Part shown: piece after piece, positions 1 through 8,280 of the stretch
Layout of the letters: each line of letters starts with the position of its first letter
Numbering within the stretch: position 1 is the first letter of the stretch
Assembly (NCBI RefSeq): GCF_004331285.1
Contig: NZ_SJOH01000020.1
Span: 28,751-78,812, forward strand
Reading direction: 5' to 3'
Length of the DNA stretch: 50,062 nt
Origin: Acinetobacter sp. ANC 3781
Lineage (GTDB): Bacteria; Pseudomonadota; Gammaproteobacteria; Pseudomonadales; Moraxellaceae
Notes under the pieces: model-generated
Told to the model about the DNA's origin: nothing
Seen by the model: the letters and a program-made list of their open reading frames with translations, nothing else
Database searches by the model: none
Translations under genes and position numbers: made by a program

Positions 1-474
1 GGTCGCAGCCGTGATGACGACGATGATCGTGGCAGCCGTTCCGGTGGCCGGGGTCGCAGCCGTGATGACGACGATGATGATCGGGGCAGCCGTTCCGGTG
101 GCCGGGGTCGCAGCCGTGATGATGACGATGATGATCGTGGCAGCCGTTCCGGTGGCCGAGGTCGCAGCCGTGATGACAACGATGATCGCGGCAGCCGTTC
201 CGGTGGCCGAGGTCGCAGCCGTGATGATGACGATGATCGTGGCAGCCGTTCCGGTGGCCGAGGTCGCAGCCGCGATGACGACGATGATGATCGCGGCAGC
301 CGTTCCGGTGGCCGAGGTCGCAGCCGCGATGACGACGATGATCGTGGCAGCCGTTCCGGTGGCCGAGGTCGCAGCCGTGATGACGACGATGATGATCGCG
401 GCAGCCGTTCCGGTGGCCGAGGTCGCAGCCGCGATGACGACGATGATGATCGCGGCAGCCGTTCCGGTGGCCGA
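1..474 (+). repeat. Nine tandem 51/54-bp coding repeats
   Basis: Nine consecutive units begin GGTCGCAGCC and end GGTGGCCG(A/G). Their lengths, read by eye, are 51, 54, 54, 51, 51, 54, 51, 54 and 54 bp. The whole array stays in frame, so copy-number changes would alter protein length without frameshift. The left end is cut by the window. Confidence 0.95.
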
Positions 475-528
475 GGAGCAGGTAGAACTCCAGCACGTGA
501 TGAACAGGGACGATTTACGTCTCGATAA
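1..528 (+). CDS. C-terminal part of an Arg/Gly/Asp-rich tandem-repeat protein (5' end outside window)
   Basis: Reading frame 1 is open from the window edge to a TAA at 526-528. It encodes nine near-identical 17-18 residue units of the type GRSR-D5/6-RGSRSGGR, followed by a tail ending RDEQGRFTSR. Units differ mainly by one Asp codon (51 or 54 bp), as expected from slippage or unequal recombination. Frame 1 is preferred over an overlapping ATG-initiated frame (11-532) because it has a sensible acidic/basic alternation and a distinct non-repetitive C-terminus, and the other frame is Met/Ala/Val nonsense. The composition suggests a disordered, hydrophilic protein. The RDEQGRF-like tail resembles the ends of small KGG-motif stress proteins of Acinetobacter, but the N-terminal domain is outside the window, so this is a guess. 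Confidence 0.7.
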   Translation, partial: GRSRDDDDDRGSRSGGRGRSRDDDDDDRGSRSGGRGRSRDDDDDDRGSRSGGRGRSRDDNDDRGSRSGGRGRSRDDDDDRGSRSGGRGRSRDDDDDDRGSRSGGRGRSRDDDDDRGSRSGGRGRSRDDDDDDRGSRSGGRGRSRDDDDDDRGSRSGGRGAGRTPARDEQGRFTSR

Positions 529-562
529 TTAGAAAATTTTTTATAATTTTTTGAATGATTAG

Positions 563-594
563 AAAAGCGTAGATTTAATATCTGCGCTTTTTTA
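563..594 (+). terminator. Intrinsic terminator of the repeat-protein gene
   Basis: An inverted repeat (AAAGCGTAGAT at 564-574 with ATCTGCGCTTT at 580-590, one G-T pair) is followed by a T run, 36 bp after the stop codon at 528. The rest of the gap to the next gene at 840 shows no convincing ORF or RNA. Confidence 0.8.
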
Positions 595-839
595 TATTCT
601 TCCTAACTAGAAGTATTCTATTTTAATTTCTGTAAATTATCTAAAATTTTAAATACTCGATTACTCAGAGATTTAGGTCTCTAGCCTGCCAAATAAGTGT
701 TCAGTTTTTATTGATTCTACATGTCTTTTTACACTTACATTATTAACTTAGAAAAACTCAAACCCTGATAACCCTTACACATAGCCGATTTTTTATTGCG
801 TAGACTATATATCTCGGCTCCTATAAATAGGTAATTATA

Positions 840-1079
840 ATGAATAATTTCAATTCAAATGAGATCAAAGAACATGCTTCAGTAATCGCTTCATGTGGTA
901 CTCAAATAGGCAAAGTAGATCATTTAGAAGGTCAAGACTCGATTAAATTGACAAGAAGCGATGATGAAAATAACGAGCACCATATTATTCCCTTAAGCTG
1001 GGTAAGTGAAATCAAGGATGAAAATGTGATTTTGAACAGAAATGCAGAAGATGCAAGAAGAGAATGGAAGACCTTATAA
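840..1079 (+). CDS. DUF2171 family protein
   Basis: A 79-residue cytosolic protein with no signal peptide. The pattern of an N-terminal IKEH, a central GKVDH-EG-DSIKLTR segment, then HHIIPLSWV and a C-terminal A-RREW tail is the hallmark of DUF2171 (a small PRC-barrel-like fold). Length matches the family. The function of the family is not established; members are often found near stress-related genes. It is a single gene with its own terminator just downstream and a weak ribosome site (AAATAGG) before the ATG. The opposite-strand ORF over it is a shadow. Confidence 0.85.
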   Translation: MNNFNSNEIKEHASVIASCGTQIGKVDHLEGQDSIKLTRSDDENNEHHIIPLSWVSEIKDENVILNRNAEDARREWKTL

Positions 1080-1125
1080 TAAGGTAATGTTTTTAAGTAA
1101 ATAGATTCTATTCTTTGAATTTTAG

Positions 1126-1154
1126 AATGCCAGTCCAATCGACTGGCATTTTAG
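1126..1154 (+). terminator. Intrinsic terminator after the DUF2171 gene
   Basis: A perfect 10-bp stem AATGCCAGTC (1126-1135) pairs with GACTGGCATT (1141-1150), with a 5-nt loop and a short T run. It lies 47 bp past the stop at 1079. The remaining sequence to 1402 holds nothing else I can support. Confidence 0.85.
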
Positions 1155-1402
1155 TGTCAGCTATAAATTTAAAACAGTCCCTAAAATAATGTTTTACAGC
1201 TTCTAAAAAGATTTATTGTAGGTTCAGATTTTGGCTGCCATAACCTTATTTTAGGCTGTACTCCAAGTTTACATAATGTCTCTTATGCAAAGCCAAAATG
1301 TTACAACCCATTTAAAGTGTCTATATTCTCACCAATAAAAATGTCTGGTTTATAATGGTTCTTATCATCATGCGATTAAAAAGATGAATAACAGATATAC
1401 AG

Positions 1403-2341
1403 TTAAACTTTATCCTTCAACTTGAGATATTGATCAATCACTTCAGACGTTCTAAATTTTTGCTGAATCAAGTGATAGGCATCACTTGATTGTGATAATG
1501 CAAATAAACATATTTTTTCTGATGGATTGGTTAGGTAGCGAATAGCTTTATAATCCAAAGAAATTGCAAACTTAACCAATGCTTCTGAAGGATTCTGAAT
1601 ATATTTCAGAGCCATGGGATTATATTTGACTGCGGCAAAAATCAAACTATCCGTATGCTGTTTTAAATATCTGATGACCAAGGCATTGCGTTTAATGGCT
1701 TCCAGCCAGATCTGTTCTGAACAATTTTTTAAAAACTGAATTGTATGTGGTTTTCGACGTACTGCCAGCAAACATAGATCTGATGATGGATTGTCAATAT
1801 ATCGAATGGCTGCCGGATTCGAGCGGATTGCAAGCTCGCACACCTCAGCACTTGGATAGAAAATATCCTGCAGTACCAGGCCATCACTCTCTACTGCTTT
1901 TAGGCAGAGTTCATCGGTCTGGTTTTTTACATATTTTATCGCTTGCGGATGAGTGGTAATGGCTTGTAAACAAATCTGGGGGTTTTGCGCTTTGATGTAT
2001 TTTAAAGCATAACCATTTTGCTTCACTGCAGTCAGACACATCTGCTCATCTGGCATAGTGATATACTGAATTGCCAATCCCTCATTATTTAAGGCTGCCA
2101 GACATATCTTTTCAGTTTTATACATCACATGTTGCAGTAAATCTCCGCAGGCTGACACAGCTTCCAGACAGAGAAATTCATCCTGTTTTTTAACAAATTT
2201 CAAAGCTCTTGGATTATTTTTAATCGCTGCATGGCAAAGCCTGAAATCCTGATTTTCAATAAATTGCAGATATAGACCATTTTCTTTGACGGCATTTAAG
2301 TTATTTTCATCAGAAGAATAATAAAGGTTTCGAAATTCCAT
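1403..2341 (-). CDS. DUF4116 repeat protein
   Basis: 312 residues built almost entirely of about twelve tandem 22-residue units of the form xAVKxNGxALKYIKNPxExICL. This is the DUF4116 repeat, probably two short helices per unit stacked into a solenoid. There is no signal peptide or membrane segment. The role is unknown; solenoids of this kind usually bind other proteins. It reads toward the window start and is separated from the catabolic operon by two terminator-like hairpins, so it is probably an independent gene. Initiation at MEFRNLYY is the only sensible ATG before the first repeat. Confidence 0.85.
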   Translation of the reverse strand: MEFRNLYYSSDENNLNAVKENGLYLQFIENQDFRLCHAAIKNNPRALKFVKKQDEFLCLEAVSACGDLLQHVMYKTEKICLAALNNEGLAIQYITMPDEQMCLTAVKQNGYALKYIKAQNPQICLQAITTHPQAIKYVKNQTDELCLKAVESDGLVLQDIFYPSAEVCELAIRSNPAAIRYIDNPSSDLCLLAVRRKPHTIQFLKNCSEQIWLEAIKRNALVIRYLKQHTDSLIFAAVKYNPMALKYIQNPSEALVKFAISLDYKAIRYLTNPSEKICLFALSQSSDAYHLIQQKFRTSEVIDQYLKLKDKV

Positions 2342-2365
2342 TTTAAATCTGCTTTTGAGATAAAA

Positions 2366-2411
2366 AAGCTCCCCTTTAGCGGCATCATGTTAAGCACCAT
2401 AAAAGGAAGCT
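2366..2411 (-). terminator. Second terminator-like hairpin downstream of the minus-strand catabolic operon
   Basis: Read on the minus strand, AGCTTCCTTTT (2411-2401) can pair with the AAAGGGGAGCT that ends at the T run AGCTTTTTTATC, with two G-U pairs and a loop of about 20 nt. It lies between the aldolase stop (2458) and the DUF4116 start (2341) and would insulate the two. Confidence 0.55.
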
Positions 2412-2419
2412 CTGAATAA

Positions 2420-2450
2420 AAAATGCGACTCAAAACCTGAGTCTCAATGC
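2420..2450 (-). terminator. Terminator of the minus-strand catabolic operon
   Basis: On the minus strand GACTCA, a short loop and TGAGTC are followed by GCATTTTTTATT, immediately after the aldolase stop codon. This marks the 3' end of the long operon. Confidence 0.65.
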
Positions 2451-2457
2451 ACAAACT

Positions 2458-3489
2458 TTAAAGACCGACTTGTTTTGATTTCAGCATGTTCAACGCTACA
2501 TCCACAATCATGTCTTCCTGACCACCGACCATGCGACGCTTGCCAAGCTCAACCAGAATATCAAAGGCAGAAAGTCCATATTTTTCAGCCGCGGTTTCGG
2601 TATGGCGCAAGAAACTTGAATATACCCCGGCATAACCGAGAGCCAGGGTTTCACGATCCACACGCACCGGACGTTCCTGCAACGGACGTACAATATCTTC
2701 AGCGGCATCTATCAGCTTTTTCACATCACAGCCATGATTTAAGCCCATGCGCTCAACTGCTGCGATAAACACTTCTAGCGGTGCATTACCTGCCCCTGCA
2801 CCCATACCCGTGAGACTAGCATCAATGCGGTTACAGCCATGCTCTAAAGCGACGATGCTATTTGCCACACCTAAACTTAAATTATGATGCGCATGCATGC
2901 CTGTTTCAGTTTCAGAGTTGAGCACATCTTTCATGGCTTTAAAGCGGTCGGCGATGTCATACATATTCATCGCGCCGCCTGAATCCACCACATAAATACA
3001 TTGTGCGCCATAGCTTTCCATCAGCTTGCCCTGCTCGGCCAAACCTTGCGGTGTATTCATATGACTCATCATCAGGAAGCCAACAGTATCCATTCCTAGT
3101 GATCGGGCATATTCAATATGCTGTCTGGATACATCGGCTTCGGTACAGTGTGTTGCGACACGTACCACGCGCGCGCCGGCATCATATGCGGCTTTTAAGT
3201 CATGAATGGTACCAATCCCCGGAAGCAGCAAGGTTGCAACTTTGGCCTGTTTGACTTCGCTGGCCACCGCTTCAATCCACTCTAAATCTGTATGTGCACC
3301 AAAACCATAGTTAAAGCTTGAGCCTTGCAAACCATCGCCATGGGCAACCTCAATACTGTCCACACCGGCTTCATCCAGAGCTCGGGCAATCTGCCTCACC
3401 TGATCGAGTGAATATTGATGACGGATTGCATGCATACCATCCCGCAAGGTCACATCTGACATATAGATTTTTCTTTGTTGATCAAACAT
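2458..3489 (-). CDS. mhpE: 4-hydroxy-2-oxovalerate aldolase (MhpE/DmpG/BphI family)
   Basis: Last gene of the lower meta-cleavage pathway. It splits 4-hydroxy-2-oxovalerate into pyruvate and acetaldehyde and normally forms a channelling complex with the acylating acetaldehyde dehydrogenase encoded just upstream. The 343-residue length is typical. The N-terminal VTLRDGMHA supplies the divalent-metal Asp and active-site Arg, and HAHHNLSLG supplies the metal-binding histidines of this class II HMGL-like TIM barrel. The C-terminal communication domain is present. A clear GGAG lies 6 nt before the ATG, and the gap to the preceding gene is 11 bp, consistent with co-translation. Confidence 0.95.
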   Translation of the reverse strand: MFDQQRKIYMSDVTLRDGMHAIRHQYSLDQVRQIARALDEAGVDSIEVAHGDGLQGSSFNYGFGAHTDLEWIEAVASEVKQAKVATLLLPGIGTIHDLKAAYDAGARVVRVATHCTEADVSRQHIEYARSLGMDTVGFLMMSHMNTPQGLAEQGKLMESYGAQCIYVVDSGGAMNMYDIADRFKAMKDVLNSETETGMHAHHNLSLGVANSIVALEHGCNRIDASLTGMGAGAGNAPLEVFIAAVERMGLNHGCDVKKLIDAAEDIVRPLQERPVRVDRETLALGYAGVYSSFLRHTETAAEKYGLSAFDILVELGKRRMVGGQEDMIVDVALNMLKSKQVGL

Positions 3490-3500
3490 TTCAATTCTCC

Positions 3501-4454
3501 TTACGCAATTTCTTCTTGTTGTATCTGGCTTAAATGGCTTTCGGCAAAACGCTCTGCTGCGGCTAAAGCGGCACTGGTCATGATGTCCAGATTGCCGGCA
3601 TAGGCCGGCAGATAATGTGCCGCGCCTTCAACCTCTAAAAAGATCGACACTTTCAAGCCTGGAAGTTTGCCTAAACTTGGAATATTCAGTGGTTGGTCTG
3701 CATTGAATTCTTCGAACTGCACCTGCTGTTTCAGGCGATAGCCTGGTACGTAAGCCTGTACCGCATCTGCCATTTCCTTGACAGATTGGCGAATCGCTTC
3801 CTGATCTGCACCAGCTTCAGCCAGGCAATACACGGTATCACGCATAATCAGCGGCGGCTCGGCCGGATTCATGATAATGATGGCTTTGCCTTTTTCTGCC
3901 CCACCGACTTGTTCAATAGCTTCCGAGGTGGTTTCGGTAAACTCATCAATATTGGCCCGTGTTCCCGGACCGGCAGACTTGCTCGCAATTGAGGCAATGA
4001 TTTCGGCATAGTGCACTTTGGCCACACGCGATACCGCTTTGACCATGGGAATCGTTGCCTGACCACCACAAGTCACCATATTGATATTCGGCGCATTCAT
4101 GTGATCATCTAAATTCACTACAGGAATGACATAAGGACCGATTGCTGCGGGTGTCAAGTCAATGACCTGAATGCCATGTTGCTGTAAAATGGCATTATGA
4201 TGTGCATGTGCACCTGCTGATGTTGCATCAAAGACAATTTTAATATCTTTAAAAGATGGTAACTTGACTAAACCTTCGATGCTGTCTGCGGTGGTTTCAA
4301 AACCGAAACGTGCAGCGCGTGCCAGACCGTCTGAGTTTGGGTCTGCGCCAACCATGGCTGCCACTTCTAAATATCGAGCATTACGCATGATTTTAATCAT
4401 GAGGTCAGTGCCGATGTTGCCCGAACCAATAATGGCGCATTTAATTTTTGACAT
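3501..4454 (-). CDS. mhpF: Acetaldehyde dehydrogenase, CoA-acylating (MhpF/DmpF/BphJ family)
   Basis: Converts acetaldehyde, NAD+ and CoA to acetyl-CoA and partners the aldolase encoded next. 317 residues, the usual length. The N-terminus has the nucleotide-binding GSGNIGTDL (residues about 10-18), and the catalytic cysteine is in [10 protein letters not shown] (about residue 130). The order hydratase-dehydrogenase-aldolase matches many dmp/mhp-type operons. It is preceded by AAAAGGAAA and separated from the hydratase by about 50 bp. Confidence 0.95.
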   Translation of the reverse strand: MSKIKCAIIGSGNIGTDLMIKIMRNARYLEVAAMVGADPNSDGLARAARFGFETTADSIEGLVKLPSFKDIKIVFDATSAGAHAHHNAILQQHGIQVIDLTPAAIGPYVIPVVNLDDHMNAPNINMVTCGGQATIPMVKAVSRVAKVHYAEIIASIASKSAGPGTRANIDEFTETTSEAIEQVGGAEKGKAIIIMNPAEPPLIMRDTVYCLAEAGADQEAIRQSVKEMADAVQAYVPGYRLKQQVQFEEFNADQPLNIPSLGKLPGLKVSIFLEVEGAAHYLPAYAGNLDIMTSAALAAAERFAESHLSQIQQEEIA

Positions 4455-4504
4455 CTTGTTTTCCTTTTCAGCGTATTTTGCACTTAACTCTAGTTTTTTA
4501 TCAT

Positions 4505-5287
4505 TTAGGCAAATACCACAGTAACACTGCCAAAACCATCAATTTCAACGACAAACTCATCACCGGACTGTGCAGCGACCATTGGCCCTAAGGCACCAGT
4601 CAACACCAAATCACCTTTTTTGAGTGGGCGATCGCGTTTGACCATTTCATCTGCTAGCCAAATAGCTGCATTCAGCGGATTCGACAGGCAAGCTTTGCCA
4701 ATACCTTGTGAAACCACTTCACCACGTCGCGTCATGGTCATTTGACAATTCGAAAGATCAACATGTTCCAGTTTGACTGGCTTGGAGCTAAGTACATAGG
4801 CTGCTGAAGATGCATTGTCTGCCACAGTATCGAGCAGTGAAATTTTCCAGTTTTCAATACGGCTATCTACAACTTCAATGGCTGCCAGCGCATAGTCTGT
4901 CGCACTAAGAATATCGGCATAGGTATGTTGCTTTTGATTTAGATCCGCTTTCAGCACAAGCGCAATTTCAGCCTCAACTTTGGGCTGAATAAGTAATCCT
5001 TGCGGAATAACTTCACCATCTCCATAAGCCATATCGGCAAACAGCATACCAAAATCGGGAGAATCTACGCCTAACTGTTTCTGAACAGCCACTGAAGTTA
5101 AGCCAATTTTTCGACCCACCAAGCGTCTGCCATTTTCTAAAGCGCGCTCTGTATTCAGCTCTTGAATAGCATAGGCATCATCCACGGTTGCATCACTGCC
5201 CAATTGTTCTCGAATCGGCACTATTGGCTGACGTGTTTGCTCTGCTTGTAATAACGAGGCTGCAATGGTTTCGGCTGTGTATGACAT
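4505..5287 (-). CDS. mhpD: 2-oxopent-4-enoate hydratase (MhpD/DmpE family)
   Basis: Adds water to 2-hydroxypenta-2,4-dienoate, the common product of meta-cleavage hydrolysis, giving 4-hydroxy-2-oxovalerate. 260 residues. GRKIGLTS and the metal-binding pair in [10 protein letters not shown] are the family motifs, and the FAH-superfamily C-terminal [11 protein letters not shown] is present. AAGGAT precedes the ATG. The related oxalocrotonate decarboxylase (DmpH) is similar in length; no tautomerase gene is seen nearby, which favours the hydratase. Confidence 0.88.
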   Translation of the reverse strand: MSYTAETIAASLLQAEQTRQPIVPIREQLGSDATVDDAYAIQELNTERALENGRRLVGRKIGLTSVAVQKQLGVDSPDFGMLFADMAYGDGEVIPQGLLIQPKVEAEIALVLKADLNQKQHTYADILSATDYALAAIEVVDSRIENWKISLLDTVADNASSAAYVLSSKPVKLEHVDLSNCQMTMTRRGEVVSQGIGKACLSNPLNAAIWLADEMVKRDRPLKKGDLVLTGALGPMVAAQSGDEFVVEIDGFGSVTVVFA

Positions 5288-5371
5288 TTTCTATCCTTTA
5301 TAGAGCGGACTGAAAACTCAGACAAAAGAAGTACAGAGTTCCAAACCCAAATTTTAAAAAAGTATGAAAGA

Positions 5372-5397
5372 TTCGTCTGTTAGGTCTAACAGACGAA
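5372..5397. repeat. 12-bp perfect inverted repeat between operon genes
   Basis: TTCGTCTGTTAG (5372-5383) and CTAACAGACGAA (5386-5397) are separated by 2 bp, in the 123-bp gap between the small VOC gene and the hydratase. On the minus strand it is followed by a T-rich stretch, so it could be a partial terminator, an mRNA-processing hairpin or a dyad operator. Confidence 0.7.
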
Positions 5398-5410
5398 CAA
5401 GGGATGATGC

Positions 5411-5950
5411 TTAGTCAGTAATACTCACATTTTTACCGCTTTTCAGCTCAGCCATACGGTCATTTAACTCACCATCCACATAGTACAGCTCTGTAAAACA
5501 GCCAATTTGCTCACGGGTATCAAAGTAAGCCCAGCGGCAGTTGCCAAATGGGCCTTCAAAGAAGCCTGCCATAGCTTTAGGAATGCCTAAATCAATGTAG
5601 TGCTGCTCTGCTTGTGCATATTCAGCTTCATCTATTTGACGGAAACCAATATGATGTGGGCCCTTGCCCTTATCATCCAACCAGTCTTTATAGACACTGC
5701 TACCACTATCATGGCGTGCTAGCTCAATCAGGGTTTCACCAGCAAAACCATAGGCACAGCTGAATTGAAAGTCGCCCGGCTTGCCGTAATATTCTTTCTC
5801 TTTTTGAGTTTGAGAAAGGCCTTCTGCCACATTCCACACTTCAACGCCATTGGTTTTACTGAAAAAATCCATGGCTTGCTGTAAGTCTTCAACTACAAAA
5901 CAAATTTGGTCAAAACGCTTGCTGAGCATAGTGTTTACATTTGCTGTCAT
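5411..5950 (-). CDS. Small VOC (glyoxalase-fold) protein of the catabolic operon
   Basis: 179 residues from the ATG at 5950, chosen because AAGGGA lies 7 nt upstream; longer in-frame versions run into the ferredoxin gene. The protein has the paired beta-alpha-beta-beta-beta modules of the vicinal-oxygen-chelate fold, starting FDQICFVVEDLQQAMDFF and continuing with HHIGFRQ and GCFTELYYV. The first module lacks a clear His ligand (QICF) while the second has HHIGF and a late Glu. It is half the length of two-domain extradiol dioxygenases and more like epimerase, lyase or glyoxalase members. It lies 11 bp after the ferredoxin stop, so it is very likely co-translated. The reaction is unknown. Confidence 0.8.
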   Translation of the reverse strand: MTANVNTMLSKRFDQICFVVEDLQQAMDFFSKTNGVEVWNVAEGLSQTQKEKEYYGKPGDFQFSCAYGFAGETLIELARHDSGSSVYKDWLDDKGKGPHHIGFRQIDEAEYAQAEQHYIDLGIPKAMAGFFEGPFGNCRWAYFDTREQIGCFTELYYVDGELNDRMAELKSGKNVSITD

Positions 5951-5961
5951 GACAATATCCC

Positions 5962-6180
5962 TTATGCAGTTTCTAAAATGCGGAAGCTGATGGCTTGTGC
6001 AGGACAAGCACTTGCCAGTTCTTTAATTTCACCTTCACGGTCTAAATCCACCATGTGTAGCTTGAGCTGAGCGACTTGACTGCCTTGCGGAATTTCAAAA
6101 ATATCTTCTGACATGAGGCACATGCCATAGCCTTGGCATTGGTGGCTATCTAAAATTACTTCAATTTTTTTATCGCTCAT
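5962..6180 (-). CDS. [3Fe-4S]-type ferredoxin of the Rieske dioxygenase system
   Basis: 72 residues from MSDKKIEV; AAGGA lies upstream of this ATG, and the longer frame would need a GTG without a good ribosome site. Cysteines occur as CQGYGMC (C-x5-C) and a later ACPAQA, the pattern of single-cluster 3Fe-4S/4Fe-4S ferredoxins that serve P450s and some ring-hydroxylating dioxygenases. It is not a Rieske or plant-type 2Fe-2S ferredoxin. Placed directly after the dioxygenase beta subunit, it should pass electrons from the FAD reductase encoded at 14087-15316 to the oxygenase. Such a partner is the minority arrangement among these dioxygenases and is known from phenanthrene-type systems of actinobacteria. 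Confidence 0.88.
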   Translation of the reverse strand: MSDKKIEVILDSHQCQGYGMCLMSEDIFEIPQGSQVAQLKLHMVDLDREGEIKELASACPAQAISFRILETA

Positions 6181-6225
6181 GGACTTCATCCTTATCTTTT
6201 TTGCATTGGTCTTCACTGACCAGAA

Positions 6226-6723
6226 TTATAGAAATACACCGAGGTTGGGCGTGCGCAATACAGCATCCGTTAAAATTGCCTTACGCTTCAACAATTGAAT
6301 GCCCTGCTCTGTCAATTTCAAAGTATCCAATCGACGATATGGAATCACATCGCCTGCTTCGTCATGACCTCGCTGACGATACATAATCACGGCACTATGC
6401 ACTTGTACCACGTCTGCTTGTTCAGTCGCTTCAATCATGATGCTACCAATTAATCGCAAGGTGCGTGACGGAGGTACCTCTGCCCATGCCTGACCAGTCG
6501 CCATCCGGTCAATACGAGTTTTGATGTGCGCTTTTTTATCAAGTACACGATAAGCCTCACCCGGAAATTCGTCTTTATAGTTGCTCATGCCAATACGTAG
6601 CGGCACTTCATAGACAATTTCATCATCCAGTAAAGCAAACCATTCATCGAAACGGCGTTCATCCAGAAGTAAGGCTTCATTGGATAAAAAATGGTGAATC
6701 TGTTCACGAGTAGCGTAATCCAT
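6226..6723 (-). CDS. Aromatic-ring-hydroxylating dioxygenase, beta (small) subunit
   Basis: 165 residues with the NTF2-like scaffold of dioxygenase beta subunits: MDYATREQIHHFLSNEALLLDERRFDEWFALLDDE at the N-terminus and a C-terminal KRKAILTD-VLRTPNLGVFL, nearly diagnostic. The subunit is structural and supports an alpha3beta3 hexamer. The ATG overlaps the TAA of the alpha subunit by one base (TAATG), a sign of translational coupling, with GGAG in the end of the alpha gene. Confidence 0.93.
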   Translation of the reverse strand: MDYATREQIHHFLSNEALLLDERRFDEWFALLDDEIVYEVPLRIGMSNYKDEFPGEAYRVLDKKAHIKTRIDRMATGQAWAEVPPSRTLRLIGSIMIEATEQADVVQVHSAVIMYRQRGHDEAGDVIPYRRLDTLKLTEQGIQLLKRKAILTDAVLRTPNLGVFL

Positions 6724-8150
6724 TAGGCAACTCCTTTTTCTTGTTCTGCATTTGATTCAGTGTGTAATTCCGGGTCGGCACTGCATTTCACCGCTGTTTT
6801 TTTACCGTCACGCATTTCTTTTAACCAGCGTCTCCAGAATTCAATCTGGCAATATTCTCCATAAATGGAAGGATGGAATTCACCTGGGCCTGTCCATGCA
6901 GGATCTTTACCTGTTTGTTTTTGGCTGTAATGCAAGTTGACTTGCTCTTTACGCAACCATGGGCTTTGCGCACCTTTGGCAATCCCTTCCCAAACAGCTG
7001 TATCATCTGCTTCAAAAATGCCACCTGAACCAAAGGCATACTGACCGGCTGCATAAGCTTTCTCAGCATATTCATCGGGAACAAAACTAAATTCAAACTC
7101 ATAGTTCCATAGTTCCATCACCCCTGGAGATACAGGCTGCCACATCCGAATATTGGTAAATGGAATCGGCATTTCACCCGGTGCTGGTGGGTGCGGTAAA
7201 CGCATATAGCTGAAGTTCGGGAAAATTGTGCCGATGGTCGGCGGAATTTCTTTAATCATCTTGATTTGTGTTTCATCAAGCTTACTTAAATCGAACTGTT
7301 GTTGAATTTCTGGCGGGTAGCCCCAAATGGGCAAGGGTACGCCAATCATTTCAGAAAGGTTATGACCAATAAAGCTGTTGCCATGACCAAAATCGTAACC
7401 CGAAGCATGGGTACTGACCTGGTTTACACTTGGAATAAAACCGGCCCCTGCAGCTGACATATGTGCAGTACTGACATGGTAGGCATCGCCACAGAAATTT
7501 TCTGCACCGCTTTTCCAGTCTGCTTTGACTTGGAAGCGTTCAGGTTCTTTGAGCAATTTCACGCCATCTGGGTGGATGCCAAAGATGGCATCTAATGCCC
7601 ACATCGATGCACCTAAATATTCACGTAATGGCGGTACATCTTCATTCAAACTGGCAAAGATAAATCCATAGACACTTTCAACTTTGGCTGCACGCAGCAA
7701 GCCCCACTCTTTGGCATCAAGCTTACCGCCATAGGCATCCTTCATGTGCGGAGCACCCATCCAGTCGCCATTGTTCTTGTAGACCCAGCCATGGTAAGGA
7801 CATTTAAAACTTGCCGCATTGCCTTTATCGTTGTGGCACACTTCGGTGCCACGATGACGACAATGGTTCAGTAATACGTTAATTTTGTCTTCGCTGTCTC
7901 GGGTAACGATGACTTTATCCAGACCTAAACGACGCAGGACATAGTCGCCTTTGTTTGGAATTTCAGTTTCATGTGCAACAAAAATCCAGTTGCGGGTATA
8001 AATGCGTTCCATCTCGGCACGGAACACCGCTTCATCGTTAAAAATATCAATTGGGAGAAAGCCTTGATTGATACTGTCTTCAACACGATCACATAAGTGA
8101 TCTACATATTCTTCATCGGTTCCTGATGACACTTGAATATACTTAAACAT
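6723..8150 (-). CDS. Aromatic-ring-hydroxylating dioxygenase, alpha subunit (Rieske non-haem iron oxygenase)
   Basis: Catalytic subunit that inserts both atoms of O2 into an aromatic ring to give a cis-dihydrodiol (or a hydroxylated product after loss of a substituent). 475 residues. The Rieske centre is CRH at 97-99 and CPYH at 117-120; the mononuclear iron site is in GDAYHVSTAH (Asp222, His225, His230), with a later FEADD supplying the carboxylate. GGAGG precedes the ATG. With the beta subunit, a separate 3Fe-4S ferredoxin and an FAD reductase, this is a four-component system. The substrate cannot be read from sequence; the active-site region is not obviously that of benzoate, toluene or classical naphthalene enzymes. 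Confidence 0.93.
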   Translation of the reverse strand: MFKYIQVSSGTDEEYVDHLCDRVEDSINQGFLPIDIFNDEAVFRAEMERIYTRNWIFVAHETEIPNKGDYVLRRLGLDKVIVTRDSEDKINVLLNHCRHRGTEVCHNDKGNAASFKCPYHGWVYKNNGDWMGAPHMKDAYGGKLDAKEWGLLRAAKVESVYGFIFASLNEDVPPLREYLGASMWALDAIFGIHPDGVKLLKEPERFQVKADWKSGAENFCGDAYHVSTAHMSAAGAGFIPSVNQVSTHASGYDFGHGNSFIGHNLSEMIGVPLPIWGYPPEIQQQFDLSKLDETQIKMIKEIPPTIGTIFPNFSYMRLPHPPAPGEMPIPFTNIRMWQPVSPGVMELWNYEFEFSFVPDEYAEKAYAAGQYAFGSGGIFEADDTAVWEGIAKGAQSPWLRKEQVNLHYSQKQTGKDPAWTGPGEFHPSIYGEYCQIEFWRRWLKEMRDGKKTAVKCSADPELHTESNAEQEKGVA

Positions 8151-8280
8151 GTGGAAATCTCCTCCATAAGAGCATTTGTATTTGGCGCTATAGGTGTGAC
8201 CTAGCTGTAATACAAGTGAGCCTCCTATCTGACCTGTATTTACGCCAACACACTTATGTGGCTTTCTTTCCTAAAGGCAA

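Noticed and set aside
1..474. CRISPR array
   Set aside because: Units are contiguous with no unique spacers and stay in one open reading frame, so they are coding repeats.
11..532. ATG-initiated 173-codon ORF rich in Met, Ala and Val across the tandem repeats
   Set aside because: It is the +2 frame of the true repeat-coding frame 1; the composition is an artefact of repeated GATGACGAC/GGTGGCCG units.
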